The notes under the pieces were generated by a model. It ran no database searches. It was given only the letters and a program-made list of their open reading frames with translations, and was not told the DNA's origin. 64,000 nt of DNA from Agrobacterium sp. a22-2 (GTDB taxonomy: Bacteria > Pseudomonadota > Alphaproteobacteria > Rhizobiales > Rhizobiaceae), in NCBI RefSeq assembly GCF_012276985.1, contig NZ_JAAXMM010000007.1, forward strand, positions 186,001 through 250,000, given 5' to 3'. Below are positions 18,017-27,155 of the stretch, one piece after another. A program made the translations under genes and the position numbers. Numbering within the stretch: the first letter of the stretch is position 1; each line of letters starts with the position of its first letter.

Positions 18017-19060
18017 ATGACGAACGATTCGAATAGCACTTTCCCTTCGCTCCTTGCCTTCGTCACCGGGGGAACCGGACTTCTCGGCAATAATCTGGTG
18101 CGCGAACTGATCGCCGACGGCTGGCGGGTGCGGGCGCTGGTTCGCTCACCTGAAAAGGCGGCCCAGCAGTTTGCCGGACTCGATCTGGAGATCGTTACCG
18201 GCGACATGCTCGATGTGCCAGGTTTCGCGGATGCGCTTCAGGGTGTCGACGTGGTCTTCCATACAGCGGCCTATTTCCGGGATTCTTACAAAGGAGGGCG
18301 GCATTGGGACGCGCTCTATGCGGCCAATGTCGAGGGCACCCGCGCCCTGCTGGATCACGCGTGGAAAGCCGGCGTGCGACGCTTCATCCACACCAGTTCG
18401 ATCGCAGTGCTGCGCGGAGCCCCAGGGCAGCTCATCGACGAGACCATGTTACGGGATGAGCGGGACGCCGACGACTATTATCGCAGCAAGATTCTATCGG
18501 ACCGCGTCGTGCTAGGCTTTCTCGATTCTCATCCCGACTTCTGGGCGACGATGGTACTTCCCGGCTGGATGCACGGACCGGGCGACATTGGGCCGACATC
18601 AGCGGGTCAGACCGTTCTGGATGTAGCGCTCAAACGTCTGCCCGGCGTTCCGCCAGGTTCCTTCTCAGTAGTCGATGCCCGAGATGTCGCACGGGCGATG
18701 ATCCTCGCTAACTATAAGGGACGGCGCGGCGAACGCTACTTGGCCGCCGGCCGACATATGACTATGGCCGAACTGTTGCCGCTGATCGCGCTGGCGACTG
18801 GGGTCAAGGCACCAACTCGCCGCATTCCGCTGATCTTTCTCCACCTGATCGGCGCCGGCAATGAGCTCTACGCGCGGATAACCCGCAAGCCGGTGCTGTT
18901 GAGTTGGGCCATGGCGCGCACGGTTGCGGCGGAGAACGATCGTTCTCGGTACAATCCTACCAAGAGCAAACGAGAGTTAGGTCTGGAGTTCCGGTCGGTT
19001 ACCGAAACGCTACGCGATGAAGTTCATTGGTTCCGCGCGCACGGCTTCTTGCTGAGCTGA
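18017..19060 (+). CDS. NAD-dependent epimerase/dehydratase family reductase
   Basis: A 347-residue extended short-chain dehydrogenase of the dihydroflavonol-reductase-like type. It has the Rossmann motif TGGTGLLGNN near the N-terminus, the HTSS stretch and an active-site YYRSK. The start at 18017 has GTGGAGC seven bases upstream and lies downstream of the predicted MerR promoter; the in-frame ATG at 17990 would overlap the expected transcription start. Likely reduces an aldehyde, ketone or flavanone-like substrate under MerR control; substrate unknown. Confidence 0.85.
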   Translation: MTNDSNSTFPSLLAFVTGGTGLLGNNLVRELIADGWRVRALVRSPEKAAQQFAGLDLEIVTGDMLDVPGFADALQGVDVVFHTAAYFRDSYKGGRHWDALYAANVEGTRALLDHAWKAGVRRFIHTSSIAVLRGAPGQLIDETMLRDERDADDYYRSKILSDRVVLGFLDSHPDFWATMVLPGWMHGPGDIGPTSAGQTVLDVALKRLPGVPPGSFSVVDARDVARAMILANYKGRRGERYLAAGRHMTMAELLPLIALATGVKAPTRRIPLIFLHLIGAGNELYARITRKPVLLSWAMARTVAAENDRSRYNPTKSKRELGLEFRSVTETLRDEVHWFRAHGFLLS

Positions 19061-19191
19061 AAGAGCCACAATGCAGCATGAACGCGCTCTATATCGGAGA
19101 AAGGCGCAGCCAACCTCGTCGGCCGCGTCCGTGTACCGGTTCTCGAAAGAAGAGGTCGGTGCCCAACTCCCTTCAGTTTGTGATGGGCTCG

Positions 19192-20049
19192 TCAGCCTCG
19201 GACCGCATTCCTGAAGGCGGCCGAAAGTGCCGCGAGCGCGTCGCGCGGTCGTCCGTCCTTGATCCTGGTATGCAGGAGGACGGGGAGACGCGGCAAGGCA
19301 GGAAGCCCGAGCCTGGGGCCGACATCGACAGCGCCAAACGGCACCATGCGCGGCGACAATGCCGCGACACCCAATCCGGCCGTGACGGCTGCCGCCACCG
19401 CCGTCACACCGCCGCCGACGAAAATCTCCGTCCATCGCACGCCTGCCGCGTCGAGAAGCTGCCCGGCCAATGCCCGTACCCCACAGGGCTCGGCCATGGT
19501 GGCAATTGGCAAAGGTTCATCCGCCCGCTGCTGCCAGCTTGGCGCCGCGAACCAGCTAAACTGTTCTTCAGTGAGGAGCTCGCCGTCGTCACGCTTCGTG
19601 TGCAAGCGGACGATCACCGTGTCGAGTTCCCGTCGATCGAAGCTCTGAAGCAGATCATCCGATGAGCCGATGCGGATTTCGATCGCCAACTGCGGGTCCT
19701 GTGCGTTCATCCGCGCGATCAAGGCAGGAAGCTCAGGTCCCGCCACATGGTCGCTGATACCGATGGCGATGCGTTGACGCCCCGGCGTCAGCGAGGCGAG
19801 CGCGCGGTCGTGCGCCTCCAACAGTTCACGGGCGAGATCGAGAAAGGTGGCGCCGCGCGCCGAGAGTTGCACATAACGCGGCGTTCGCTCGAAGAGGCGG
19901 CACTTGAGCCTCTCTTCGAGACGCTTCAGCTTCAGGCTGACCGCTCCTTGCGTCGTCCCCATCGCCTCCGCGGCGCGTGTGAAGCTCGCGAGTTCGGCGA
20001 TATGCACGAAGGTTCGGACCGCATCAAGGTCAAGAGGCTGGTCCATCAT
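19192..20049 (-). CDS. LysR-family transcriptional regulator
   Basis: A 285-residue LysR regulator with the helix-turn-helix at about residues 18-55 (FVHIAELASFTRAAEAM, then GAVSLKLKRLEERL) and an inducer-binding domain from about 90. Divergent from a tautomerase gene; a T-N11-A dyad in the shared 95 bases fits autoregulation plus control of that gene. Ligand unknown. Confidence 0.88.
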   Translation of the reverse strand: MMDQPLDLDAVRTFVHIAELASFTRAAEAMGTTQGAVSLKLKRLEERLKCRLFERTPRYVQLSARGATFLDLARELLEAHDRALASLTPGRQRIAIGISDHVAGPELPALIARMNAQDPQLAIEIRIGSSDDLLQSFDRRELDTVIVRLHTKRDDGELLTEEQFSWFAAPSWQQRADEPLPIATMAEPCGVRALAGQLLDAAGVRWTEIFVGGGVTAVAAAVTAGLGVAALSPRMVPFGAVDVGPRLGLPALPRLPVLLHTRIKDGRPRDALAALSAAFRNAVRG

Positions 20050-20054
20050 TTACA

Positions 20055-20069
20055 ATCTTGATCTTAGAT
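20055..20069. promoter_or_regulatory. Candidate LysR box between lysR and tautomerase gene
   Basis: ATCTTGATCTTAGAT has ATCT/AGAT arms and fits the LysR T-N11-A rule (T at 20056, A at 20068). It lies directly upstream of the lysR start and 76 bases before the divergent tautomerase gene. Confidence 0.45.
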
Positions 20070-20144
20070 ATCCAATTCCATGTCATGCCAAAATGACTCT
20101 TCCCCAGCTACTGTCAAGCGGAGAAAAAATGGAAAGGAACTACG

Positions 20145-20525
20145 ATGCCGCTTGTTCATATCTCGCTGCGCGCTGGAAAGCCGGAGACGTACCGCCAGGC
20201 AATCTTCGACGGCCTATATCGCGCTATGCATGAAACGTTCGAGGTGCCCGAAGACGATCAATTCATGATAATTACGGAGCATGATGCTGGAAATTTCCGC
20301 TACAGCCCGTCCTATCTTGGGGTCGGTCGGAGCGATGACCTGGTCTACGTCCAGATCACCGCGAACAACACCCGCACCGTAGAGCAGAAGAAGCTGTTGT
20401 TCCGGCGGATTATGGAGTTGCTCGGAGAGAATCCCGGCATTCGGCCCCAGGATGTGTTCGTCAACATCGTCGAAGTGGCAAAAGAGAACTGGTCGCTCGG
20501 CAATGGCCTTGCGCAATACGCTTGA
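20145..20525 (+). CDS. Tautomerase family protein
   Basis: A 126-residue tautomerase-superfamily protein. Methionine removal would expose the catalytic Pro (MPLVHISLRAGK). It is longer than the 60-residue 4-oxalocrotonate tautomerase and matches the double-length group near malonate-semialdehyde decarboxylase or cis-CaaD relatives. AAGGAAC ribosome site. Divergent from a LysR regulator that probably controls it. Likely role in keto-enol isomerisation during catabolism; substrate unknown. Confidence 0.85.
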   Translation: MPLVHISLRAGKPETYRQAIFDGLYRAMHETFEVPEDDQFMIITEHDAGNFRYSPSYLGVGRSDDLVYVQITANNTRTVEQKKLLFRRIMELLGENPGIRPQDVFVNIVEVAKENWSLGNGLAQYA

Positions 20526-20961
20526 GGCAAAAGGCCTGTTTTGGTTGTGCTGGACGGCTCCGTCTCGTTCAACGTGACGGCGGCGATGCCATCGATGTCT
20601 GGGGGCTGTGTCAGGCTGGTCCCCGGAGACCGTCTGGCATGGGACGAGCTATGCCAGGCCTTTCGGGTATATCGGCGTCCAGCAGGTGAAGGACGGAACG
20701 GTACGACCCTTCAAAGCCATTCAGCAGATTAACCAGAACTCAAGAGAGTCGACGTTGGTCAGCCCATTGGAGTTCTTTTAACGGTCGAGCAGACGCTTAT
20801 TGTTAATTTTCGTGTCAGTTTGAACCATTTTTCCATTTCGCGGTGATCCACTCTGGCCGAATAAAGTTGTTTGCCGACAACTTACTACATCGAATCTGGT
20901 GGGCTAACGCGAAATGAAAAAATGGGTCAAATCCTGCTGAAACTCAACACCGGACCATCCG
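20526..20961. other. Decayed 436-base region with inverted repeats
   Basis: No intact gene. From about 20620 to 20770 one plus frame (GYIGVQQVKDGTVRPFKAIQQ) looks protein-like but I cannot place it. The right half holds the inverted-repeat element listed separately and runs straight into a broken LysR tail. Confidence 0.4.
20818..20932. mobile_element. Inverted-repeat element, possible solo insertion-sequence ends
   Basis: Bases 20818-20842 and the reverse complement of 20908-20932 match at 22 of 25 positions (core CCATTT and CATTTCGCG). The arms are 65 bases apart. The internal flank GCGGTGATCCACTCTGGCCG resembles ends I associate with IS21-type elements of rhizobia (from memory, uncertain). 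No transposase remains, so this may be a collapsed insertion sequence or MITE. A truncated LysR gene begins right after it. Confidence 0.5.
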
Positions 20962-21339
20962 TTGACGCGGAAGTCCGCTCTTCGCCTGTCGGACTGCATC
21001 CAGTATCCGATCGTGACGGGGACCGACACGATGGCAATCCGCAGCGTCATGGATCATGCCTTCGCCTCTGCCGAATTGCCCTTGCAGCCGACGGTGGAGA
21101 CCGATTCGATCGAGGTTATCAAACAGTTCGCGATGAGTGGCAGCGCCATCACCTTCCTGAACCCCTTAGACATCAGTGCGGAGACAGAGCGCGGAGCGTT
21201 GATATGGCTGCCGCTCGTCGAGCGCTATTTCCCTATCCCATCTCTTCGCCTGGTCGTCCGCTCGAAAGGTGTACTGGAGACTGCGGCCGCACGGCTCGCG
21301 AAAAACATTAAGTCGCAGATGAGCACGTACAGCAGATGA
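20962..21339 (+). pseudogene. LysR effector-domain remnant
   Basis: About 125 codons of the C-terminal half of a LysR inducer-binding domain: RLSDCIQYPIVTG, then VETDSIEVIKQFAMSG, ITFLNPLDI and LRLVVRS. The helix-turn-helix and first lobe are missing. The likely cause is the inverted-repeat element that ends 30 bases upstream. No start or function is expected. Confidence 0.75.
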
Positions 21340-21939
21340 ATAGGCAGTGCTGCTCAACGCTCGCCTTGATGGGAATCGAACCCCCATCCCATATTTCCGG
21401 TGACAGAAAAATCCAAAGCGGCGATCGTCAAAGTCACAACTTTGATTCTGAAAGGAAATCGGCAGAGATCAGCGTCATCAATCCACATCACGCACCGCAG
21501 AGTGGCGCCATCTGGCCGCAGGCGGCGTCTTCAGTCTGGCTCGAAATCCATGGCAACGAGGCACATCGCGAGGCCCGGCAGAAAGGATCGACCCCTAGTA
21601 GGACGAGGTGAGCAACTTGATCCCTGATTCACACCAGCGGGATACGCAACCATTCAAGGCTGTCGGATATGTCCCGGATTGAATAGGATCTGTTCCAGCA
21701 TGAAAATTAGGCGTCCGCACGGCGTATTCGTTCTAATTTCTTGCAGTTTCATCTAAAATCTCGTCTGTTATACAAATTCGATCTTTTGTCAGCATTGTTA
21801 ATCCGCAACCGAATGGACGCGCTTCTTTGGGAAACGACCGCCGCAAGACATCCAAAATATCGGCGCCGACGTGTTCTCCGGGCTACGTGGTTGCAGTTGC
21901 GGACATCCTGCCGTTGGCTCGTGTTCACGGGCCAGTGAA
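21340..21939. other. 600-base region before the iron-uptake genes
   Basis: Contains the left copy of a 21-base repeat (21360-21380). The stretch 21700-21800 is AT-rich and probably includes the promoter for the sigma-factor gene. I could not identify a convincing Fur, RirA or Irr site. Several open frames exist, but none looks like a known protein. Confidence 0.4.
21360..21380 (+). repeat. Left copy of 21-base imperfect direct repeat
   Basis: Matches 29168-29188 at 19 of 21 positions (shared core GGGAATCGAA). The complement has the TTCGATTCC pattern of a tRNA T-arm, but no whole tRNA folds here. The two copies bracket the complete siderophore-uptake locus, as attachment-site repeats would. 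Confidence 0.5.
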
Positions 21940-22455
21940 GTGACTGCAAGGCTGACCGACATCTTTTTGAGCAAACGCAGATCGCTCATCTGGAGCGTCA
22001 TGCGGATCGTTCGCGATCCACAAACGGCAGAGGATGTAGCGCAGGAGACATATGTCCGCGCCAGAAAGGCGATCGAAAACGGCCCGATCGAGCACATCGA
22101 GGCGTTCCTCTATCAAACGGCCCGCAATCTCGCTATCAACCACAAGCGGCACCAGGACATGCGCGGCAGCGTGGAACGCAACGACCTGTACGACACCGAT
22201 GTCGAGAATATCGCTTCGCCATTGCCGTCTCAGGAAGCCGATTTGATTCATCGCCAACGGCTGGAACTCCTCACTGAAGCGATTGCGAAACTGCCGCAGC
22301 GTGCACAGACTGTCTGGACGCTGAGCCGCATTGAGAAATGGTCGTATCCGCGGATCGCCGAACACCTCGGCGTGTCACCCAATACGGTTTTCAATGATCT
22401 GAAGCTCGCCCATGCCCATTGCCTCGACGCCCTGGAAAAGATCGACCGTGGCTGA
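21940..22455 (+). CDS. FecI-type ECF sigma factor
   Basis: About 171 residues from GTG at 21940; the frame is open back to 21871. Sigma region 2 (DIFLSKRRSLIWSVMRIV, DPQTAEDVAQETYVRA) and region 4 (KLPQRAQTVWTLSRIEKWSYPRIAEHLGVS) are complete. It directs RNA polymerase to iron-transport genes when an outer-membrane receptor signals siderophore binding through FecR. It precedes fecR by 151 bases. The exact start is uncertain. Confidence 0.87.
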   Translation: MTARLTDIFLSKRRSLIWSVMRIVRDPQTAEDVAQETYVRARKAIENGPIEHIEAFLYQTARNLAINHKRHQDMRGSVERNDLYDTDVENIASPLPSQEADLIHRQRLELLTEAIAKLPQRAQTVWTLSRIEKWSYPRIAEHLGVSPNTVFNDLKLAHAHCLDALEKIDRG

Positions 22456-22606
22456 ATTCGTCTCATTACCCGGCTGCTTACCAATGGGAACGGGTAGCGC
22501 TGCCATATCGCCTCCGGCGAAGAGGATTTTTGGGAGATTCCGGTTTGTGAAGTGTCTCAGGTATAAGGCGGCCCGATCTGGCGACTGCCGGATAGGGATG
22601 GGCTGA

Positions 22607-23629
22607 GTGGAACGCGACACGCATAGGCGCGAGAATGAAGAGCAGCAATTCGTGCATCCGGATCCAGCAATGGACGCTGCACTGAACTGGCTATTCACGC
22701 TGCAAGACTCGCCTGACGATGCCAACCTTCGCGCTAGGTTAGACGACTGGCTCCGGGCTGATCCTTCACATTCGCAAGCCTTCGAGCTCGCCGTCGGCAC
22801 ATGGGAACTTCCCGAAATGGACATGGTGGCCAACGAGATCGCGGCCCGATCCGAACACGCAATTGCTTTGCGCGAGGCTGTCGTTCTTCGCCATCCCGGA
22901 CCAAGGCGGAGACTGTGGCCCCGGATCGCGACGGCGGCAGCGGCGGCAGTGCTTCTGGCCATAGGCATTCAGCAATATCCGGCCGTCATGCTGCGCTGGC
23001 GGGCTGACTATGCGACGCCCACGGGTCCGCATGAAGAGGTGTCGCTGCCCGACGGATCACGGATGATCCTGAACACCGCATCGGCGGTGTCGGTGAATTT
23101 CCAGGGGGCGAAGCGTTCGGTGACCCTTCTTAGGGGCGAAGCATATTTCGATGTGGTCCATGACGCGGCCCGGCCGTTTACGGTGGCGGCCAGTTTCTCG
23201 GAAGTGGAAGTCAAAGGCACGGCGTTTTCAGTCCGCACCGACAATGCGGAAGACACAGTGGTGTTGGAAAGGGGCCATATCGATGTTTCGCTTCTTCAGA
23301 ACCGCAAAGATGTGGCATCGCTCGAACCGGGGGAAAGCATCACTGCCTCCTCCAATAATCTGTCTATTGTCAGGAAGTCAGACACCTCGACCTCTCTTGC
23401 ATGGCTTCAGGGACGGCTCGTCTTCACGGACCAACCGTTCGGTCAGGTTCTGGATGAAGTCGAAAGATACTACGGCCAGTCAATACTGGTGGCGAATGCC
23501 AGACTCTCAAGCATGAGGGTCAATGGTAGCTACCGCCTCGATAATCCCGAGCGGGTCATCCACTCGCTGGCCACCGCTGCGGGCGCGACTGTGACACGGC
23601 TTCCAGGCGGGATTATAATCCTTCGTTAA
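22607..23629 (+). CDS. FecR-type anti-sigma regulator
   Basis: A 340-residue inner-membrane sigma regulator starting at GTG. The N-terminal cytoplasmic domain (DUF4880-like, with NWLFTLQD and DDWLRADPSHSQAF) binds the sigma factor. One membrane helix lies at about 104-122; the periplasmic FecR domain follows (LPDGSRMILNTAS, GEAYFDVVHD, VKGTAFSVR), then a C-terminal secretin-like segment near the VFTDQPFGQVLDEVERYY stretch. It should contact the signalling domain of the receptor encoded next. Confidence 0.92.
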   Translation: MERDTHRRENEEQQFVHPDPAMDAALNWLFTLQDSPDDANLRARLDDWLRADPSHSQAFELAVGTWELPEMDMVANEIAARSEHAIALREAVVLRHPGPRRRLWPRIATAAAAAVLLAIGIQQYPAVMLRWRADYATPTGPHEEVSLPDGSRMILNTASAVSVNFQGAKRSVTLLRGEAYFDVVHDAARPFTVAASFSEVEVKGTAFSVRTDNAEDTVVLERGHIDVSLLQNRKDVASLEPGESITASSNNLSIVRKSDTSTSLAWLQGRLVFTDQPFGQVLDEVERYYGQSILVANARLSSMRVNGSYRLDNPERVIHSLATAAGATVTRLPGGIIILR

Positions 23630-23736
23630 ATAATCAACTTTTTTTGTGAGATTTACCCAGCCCGATTGTCAGGTGTGTATGGGCCGAAAAAGCATAATGC
23701 GTGTCGGCCCTTGGATCAGGATTAAGAGGGACTACC

Positions 23737-26241
23737 ATGGGGCTGATTGCGCGGGCTAAAGCAAGGGATGAAACTGGCAGGAACGGGCCGCTTTGCGGCA
23801 GGCGCCATCTGACAGCCCTGCTTGTCACATCGAGTGTTCTTGGTGGTGTAAGTCTCATTCTTCCCACGGTCGCGAAAGCGCAGCAGCAGATCACCGGACA
23901 GGCAGTCAGCTTCAATATCCCGGCGCAGCCCCTTTCGTCGGCGATCAACGCATTCATCCGCGCAAGCGGCTGGGAAGTCGGCTTTGCCTCACAAGCGGTT
24001 GCCGGAAAGCAGTCGTCGTCGGTCAACGGCTCGATGACGCCAGTCCAAGCACTGCAAGTTCTGTTGACCGGCACCGGCGTCGGTGCCCGGATCTCCGGCC
24101 CATCGACGGCTGCCCTGGTAACGGCGCCTGTCACCGACAGCGCGATCACGACTGACGGCTCAACCGTCCTGCAAACAATTACCGTCGCGGGCGACGGTAT
24201 CGATTCCTGGGAAGCCCCGCCCAGCTATGCAGGCGGCCAGGTCGCATCGGGTGCAAAGCTCGGCATGCTGGGCAATACAAGCATCATGGATGCACCCTTC
24301 AATGTGGCCAGCTACACCTCGAAGACGATCCAGGATCAGCAGGCTGTTACCATCGCCGATGTGGTGGCCAATGATCCCTCCGTCCGTGTCTATACAAGTG
24401 GCATGGGATCGTCCGCCGGTGTCGGTGACAGTTTCTACATTCGCGGCTTTTCAGTTGGCACATATAGCGTCCTGATCGACGGCTACGGCGGCATTGCACC
24501 CGACCGCATCATTCCAGTCGAAACCATGGAAAGCGTCGAAATCCTCAAGGGGCCGAATGCCCTTCTGAACGGATATACCCAGTATGGTTCTCTTGGAGGA
24601 TCGATAAACGTCGTCCCGAAAAGGGCCACGGATGAGCCCGTTACACGCGTCACGACAAGCTACGCGTCGGACAGCCAGTTCGGAACCCATCTCGATTTCG
24701 GCCGACGGTTCGGCGAAAACGAGGAATGGGGCGTCCGGGCCAACGGCATCTTTCGAGGCGGCAATACCGCAATCGACGGGCAATCCGCTCAGCTCGGCGT
24801 CGGCACCATCGCACTGGACTATCGTGGCGATGACTTCAGGGCCAGTCTCGACGCTGGCTATGTCGATCAGCAAACGGATGTACCGACCGGCGCTGCCGGC
24901 TTCGGATTTTCTTCCGACATACGCAATCCTGCTGCACCTGATCTAAGCAAGCAGATCTATCAGGATTGGGAATATTCCAACACCAAGAGTGCCTATGTGC
25001 TTGGAAAATTCGAATATGACCTGAATTCGTCATGGACCATCTATGGCGGCGCCGGCTACCGAGACTTTTCCCAGCAATCTCTTTCCACCGACATCTTCGT
25101 CAACGACACCTTGGGCAATGCGACGGCGACGGCATATTTCAGCCCGATCGAAGGCCATTCGGCTTCTACTCAAGTCGGGATCAGAGGAGAATTCGACACG
25201 GGGCCAATCGGCCATAACGTCAATCTGAACGCCTCGTATCTTTTCCAGGCTCTCGATCAGCAAAGCAACTATTACGGCTTCACATCTTTCGATACGAACA
25301 TATACGACGCGCCGACCGTCGCCCGCCCCTCCACCGCCGGCTTCAGCGACAATCCGCCGAGATATTGGGACGTCAAAGCTCCGGCTGTGACGCTTGCTGA
25401 CACAATGTCATTCCTGGACGATCATGTGCTATTGACTGCAGGCGTGCGCTACCAACAGATCGGCGTCGATGTGTTCGATCCGGATGGCAGCACGTCTCAG
25501 GCATATGACAAGCACGCGCTGACGCCAGCCTTCGGCTTGGTCGTGAAGCCGCTAGACAACCTGTCCATCTATGCCAACTATATCGAGGGTCTCCAGCAGG
25601 GACCGACGGCCTGGGCCGGGACATCGAACGCGGGCCAGATCTTCCCTCCCATCCTGACGCAGCAATACGAAGCCGGGTTCAAATATGATTTCGGGACGTT
25701 CACCGCGACCGCCAGTGTCTTTCAGATTGCCAAGCCGGGCAGCAGCATCACCACCGATGCCTTCGGCAACTCGGTGTTCAGCGTCAATGGAGAGCAACGG
25801 AACCGCGGCGTCGAGCTCAACGTTTTCGGCGAGGCCGCAGAAAATCTGCGCCTGCTGGGCGGCGTTGCCTATACGCAAGGCACGCTGACCAAGACGGATG
25901 ATGGCCTCTATGACGGAAATACCGCTATCGGCGTACCCCGCTGGCAATCCAATCTGGGCATCGAGTGGGATCCGCAGTTCGCGGAAGGCCTGACGCTGTC
26001 CGGCCGAATGATATCGACCAGTTCCCAATTCATCGATCAGGCTAACACCCAGAAACTGTCAAGTTGGACCAGGTTCGATATCGGCGCTCAGTATAAGACG
26101 GAGTCATTCGGCAATCCGCTCGTCTTGCGCGCGTCGGTGGAGAACGTGTTCGACAAAAACTACTGGGCCGGGGTAGACGGTGGCTGGGCAACGACGGGCA
26201 CGCCCCGCACGTTCAAGCTGTCGGCGACTGTGGATTTCTGA
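23737..26241 (+). CDS. TonB-dependent siderophore receptor with STN signalling domain
   Basis: An 834-residue outer-membrane transducer. A long signal peptide ends near AKAQQ (about residue 48). The STN domain (about 56-118, FNIPAQPLSSAINAFIRASG) is the part that talks to FecR. A TonB-box-like TITVAG lies at 148-153, followed by the plug (VANDPSVRVY, then FYIRGFSVG and GPNALLNGYTQYGSLGGSIN) and a 22-strand barrel ending in SATVDF with terminal Phe. ATG at 23737 with AAGAGGG is preferred to the upstream GTG. The ligand is probably ferric hydroxamate or a similar siderophore, judged only from its FhuD/FhuB-like neighbours. Confidence 0.93.
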   Translation: MGLIARAKARDETGRNGPLCGRRHLTALLVTSSVLGGVSLILPTVAKAQQQITGQAVSFNIPAQPLSSAINAFIRASGWEVGFASQAVAGKQSSSVNGSMTPVQALQVLLTGTGVGARISGPSTAALVTAPVTDSAITTDGSTVLQTITVAGDGIDSWEAPPSYAGGQVASGAKLGMLGNTSIMDAPFNVASYTSKTIQDQQAVTIADVVANDPSVRVYTSGMGSSAGVGDSFYIRGFSVGTYSVLIDGYGGIAPDRIIPVETMESVEILKGPNALLNGYTQYGSLGGSINVVPKRATDEPVTRVTTSYASDSQFGTHLDFGRRFGENEEWGVRANGIFRGGNTAIDGQSAQLGVGTIALDYRGDDFRASLDAGYVDQQTDVPTGAAGFGFSSDIRNPAAPDLSKQIYQDWEYSNTKSAYVLGKFEYDLNSSWTIYGGAGYRDFSQQSLSTDIFVNDTLGNATATAYFSPIEGHSASTQVGIRGEFDTGPIGHNVNLNASYLFQALDQQSNYYGFTSFDTNIYDAPTVARPSTAGFSDNPPRYWDVKAPAVTLADTMSFLDDHVLLTAGVRYQQIGVDVFDPDGSTSQAYDKHALTPAFGLVVKPLDNLSIYANYIEGLQQGPTAWAGTSNAGQIFPPILTQQYEAGFKYDFGTFTATASVFQIAKPGSSITTDAFGNSVFSVNGEQRNRGVELNVFGEAAENLRLLGGVAYTQGTLTKTDDGLYDGNTAIGVPRWQSNLGIEWDPQFAEGLTLSGRMISTSSQFIDQANTQKLSSWTRFDIGAQYKTESFGNPLVLRASVENVFDKNYWAGVDGGWATTGTPRTFKLSATVDF

Positions 26242-26243
26242 GT

Positions 26244-27155
26244 ATGAAGGCGGGGCCAACGGTCCTTCGACCGACTCGTCGACATGTGCTGCAAACCGGT
26301 ATCGCTACCGGTTTGAGCCTCATGCCCGGCTTTCGAGGGCGCACTGCGCGAGCAGCGCCCTCCCATCCCCTTGTCGTGCTGGATTTCGCCCACGCGCAGT
26401 CGCTTCTGGCGCTTGGCATCGAGACGTTCGGCATGGCGGAGCGCTGGCGCTACGAACAGTATGTCGAGGAGCCCCGCCTTCCAGCCTCCGTCTTCGACAT
26501 TGGTACATTGCACCAACCAAACCTTGAGCTTCTGGCCAGGGTCCAACCTCAACGGATCATTCATTCGCAGGAGTGGCCAACCGATACCGATCAGCTCGCG
26601 CGGATCGCGTCGTTGACGGAGCTATCGATCTATACCGGCACACCGGCGCCTCTTGGTCGTGCGCGGCAATCATTCTTGCAGATCGCGGAGATCGCCGATG
26701 TCACGCAACGCGCAGCAGATTATATGGCCGGCTTCGAAGATCACATGGATGCCTACCGCTCCCGTCTAAAGCCATTAGAAGGCAAAAGAGTAATGGAGCT
26801 ATGGGCGGCGACGCCGCGCGACTTCTGGACGCTTGGTACTGCCAGCCTCGTCCACAATGTCCAAGAGCATCTGGGGTTGAGAAATGCCGTGCAGGAGAGC
26901 GGCGACACCTGGGGCTGGCTGCCGGTAACAATGCGAGATCTGGGCGCGCTGGACGACACGATCATCATCCATTTCGGCCCGGTGCCTGCGCCGTTAAGCA
27001 ACAATCCGCTCTGGAACAGTTTCGGCTTCGTTCGACGCCGGCAACTCGTCGTCCTACCCCGCAGCTGGCTGTTCGGCGGACTCCCCGAAGCGGATAGAAT
27101 TGCCCGGCTCCTCACGCAGGCATTGGAGGGACGACATCATCTCTCCGCAAACTGA
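26244..27155 (+). CDS. FhuD-like periplasmic iron-siderophore binding protein
   Basis: A 303-residue cluster-A (class III) substrate-binding protein. The leader contains TRRHVLQTG, a twin-arginine-like sequence, then a hydrophobic stretch ending at ARAAP, so it is exported. Typical features: LALGIETFGMAERW, LELLARVQPQRIIHS, the long backbone helix region, and WGWLPVTMRDLGALDD near the ligand site. It starts two bases after the receptor stop and overlaps the permease frame, so one operon. Resembles FhuD more than BtuF. Confidence 0.87.
   Translation: MKAGPTVLRPTRRHVLQTGIATGLSLMPGFRGRTARAAPSHPLVVLDFAHAQSLLALGIETFGMAERWRYEQYVEEPRLPASVFDIGTLHQPNLELLARVQPQRIIHSQEWPTDTDQLARIASLTELSIYTGTPAPLGRARQSFLQIAEIADVTQRAADYMAGFEDHMDAYRSRLKPLEGKRVMELWAATPRDFWTLGTASLVHNVQEHLGLRNAVQESGDTWGWLPVTMRDLGALDDTIIIHFGPVPAPLSNNPLWNSFGFVRRRQLVVLPRSWLFGGLPEADRIARLLTQALEGRHHLSAN

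Noticed and set aside
21360..21400. Possible tRNA gene 3' end on the minus strand.
   Set aside because: Only the T-loop-like TTCGATTCC is present; no acceptor pairing, anticodon arm or D arm can be folded from the flanks. Kept only as a repeat.
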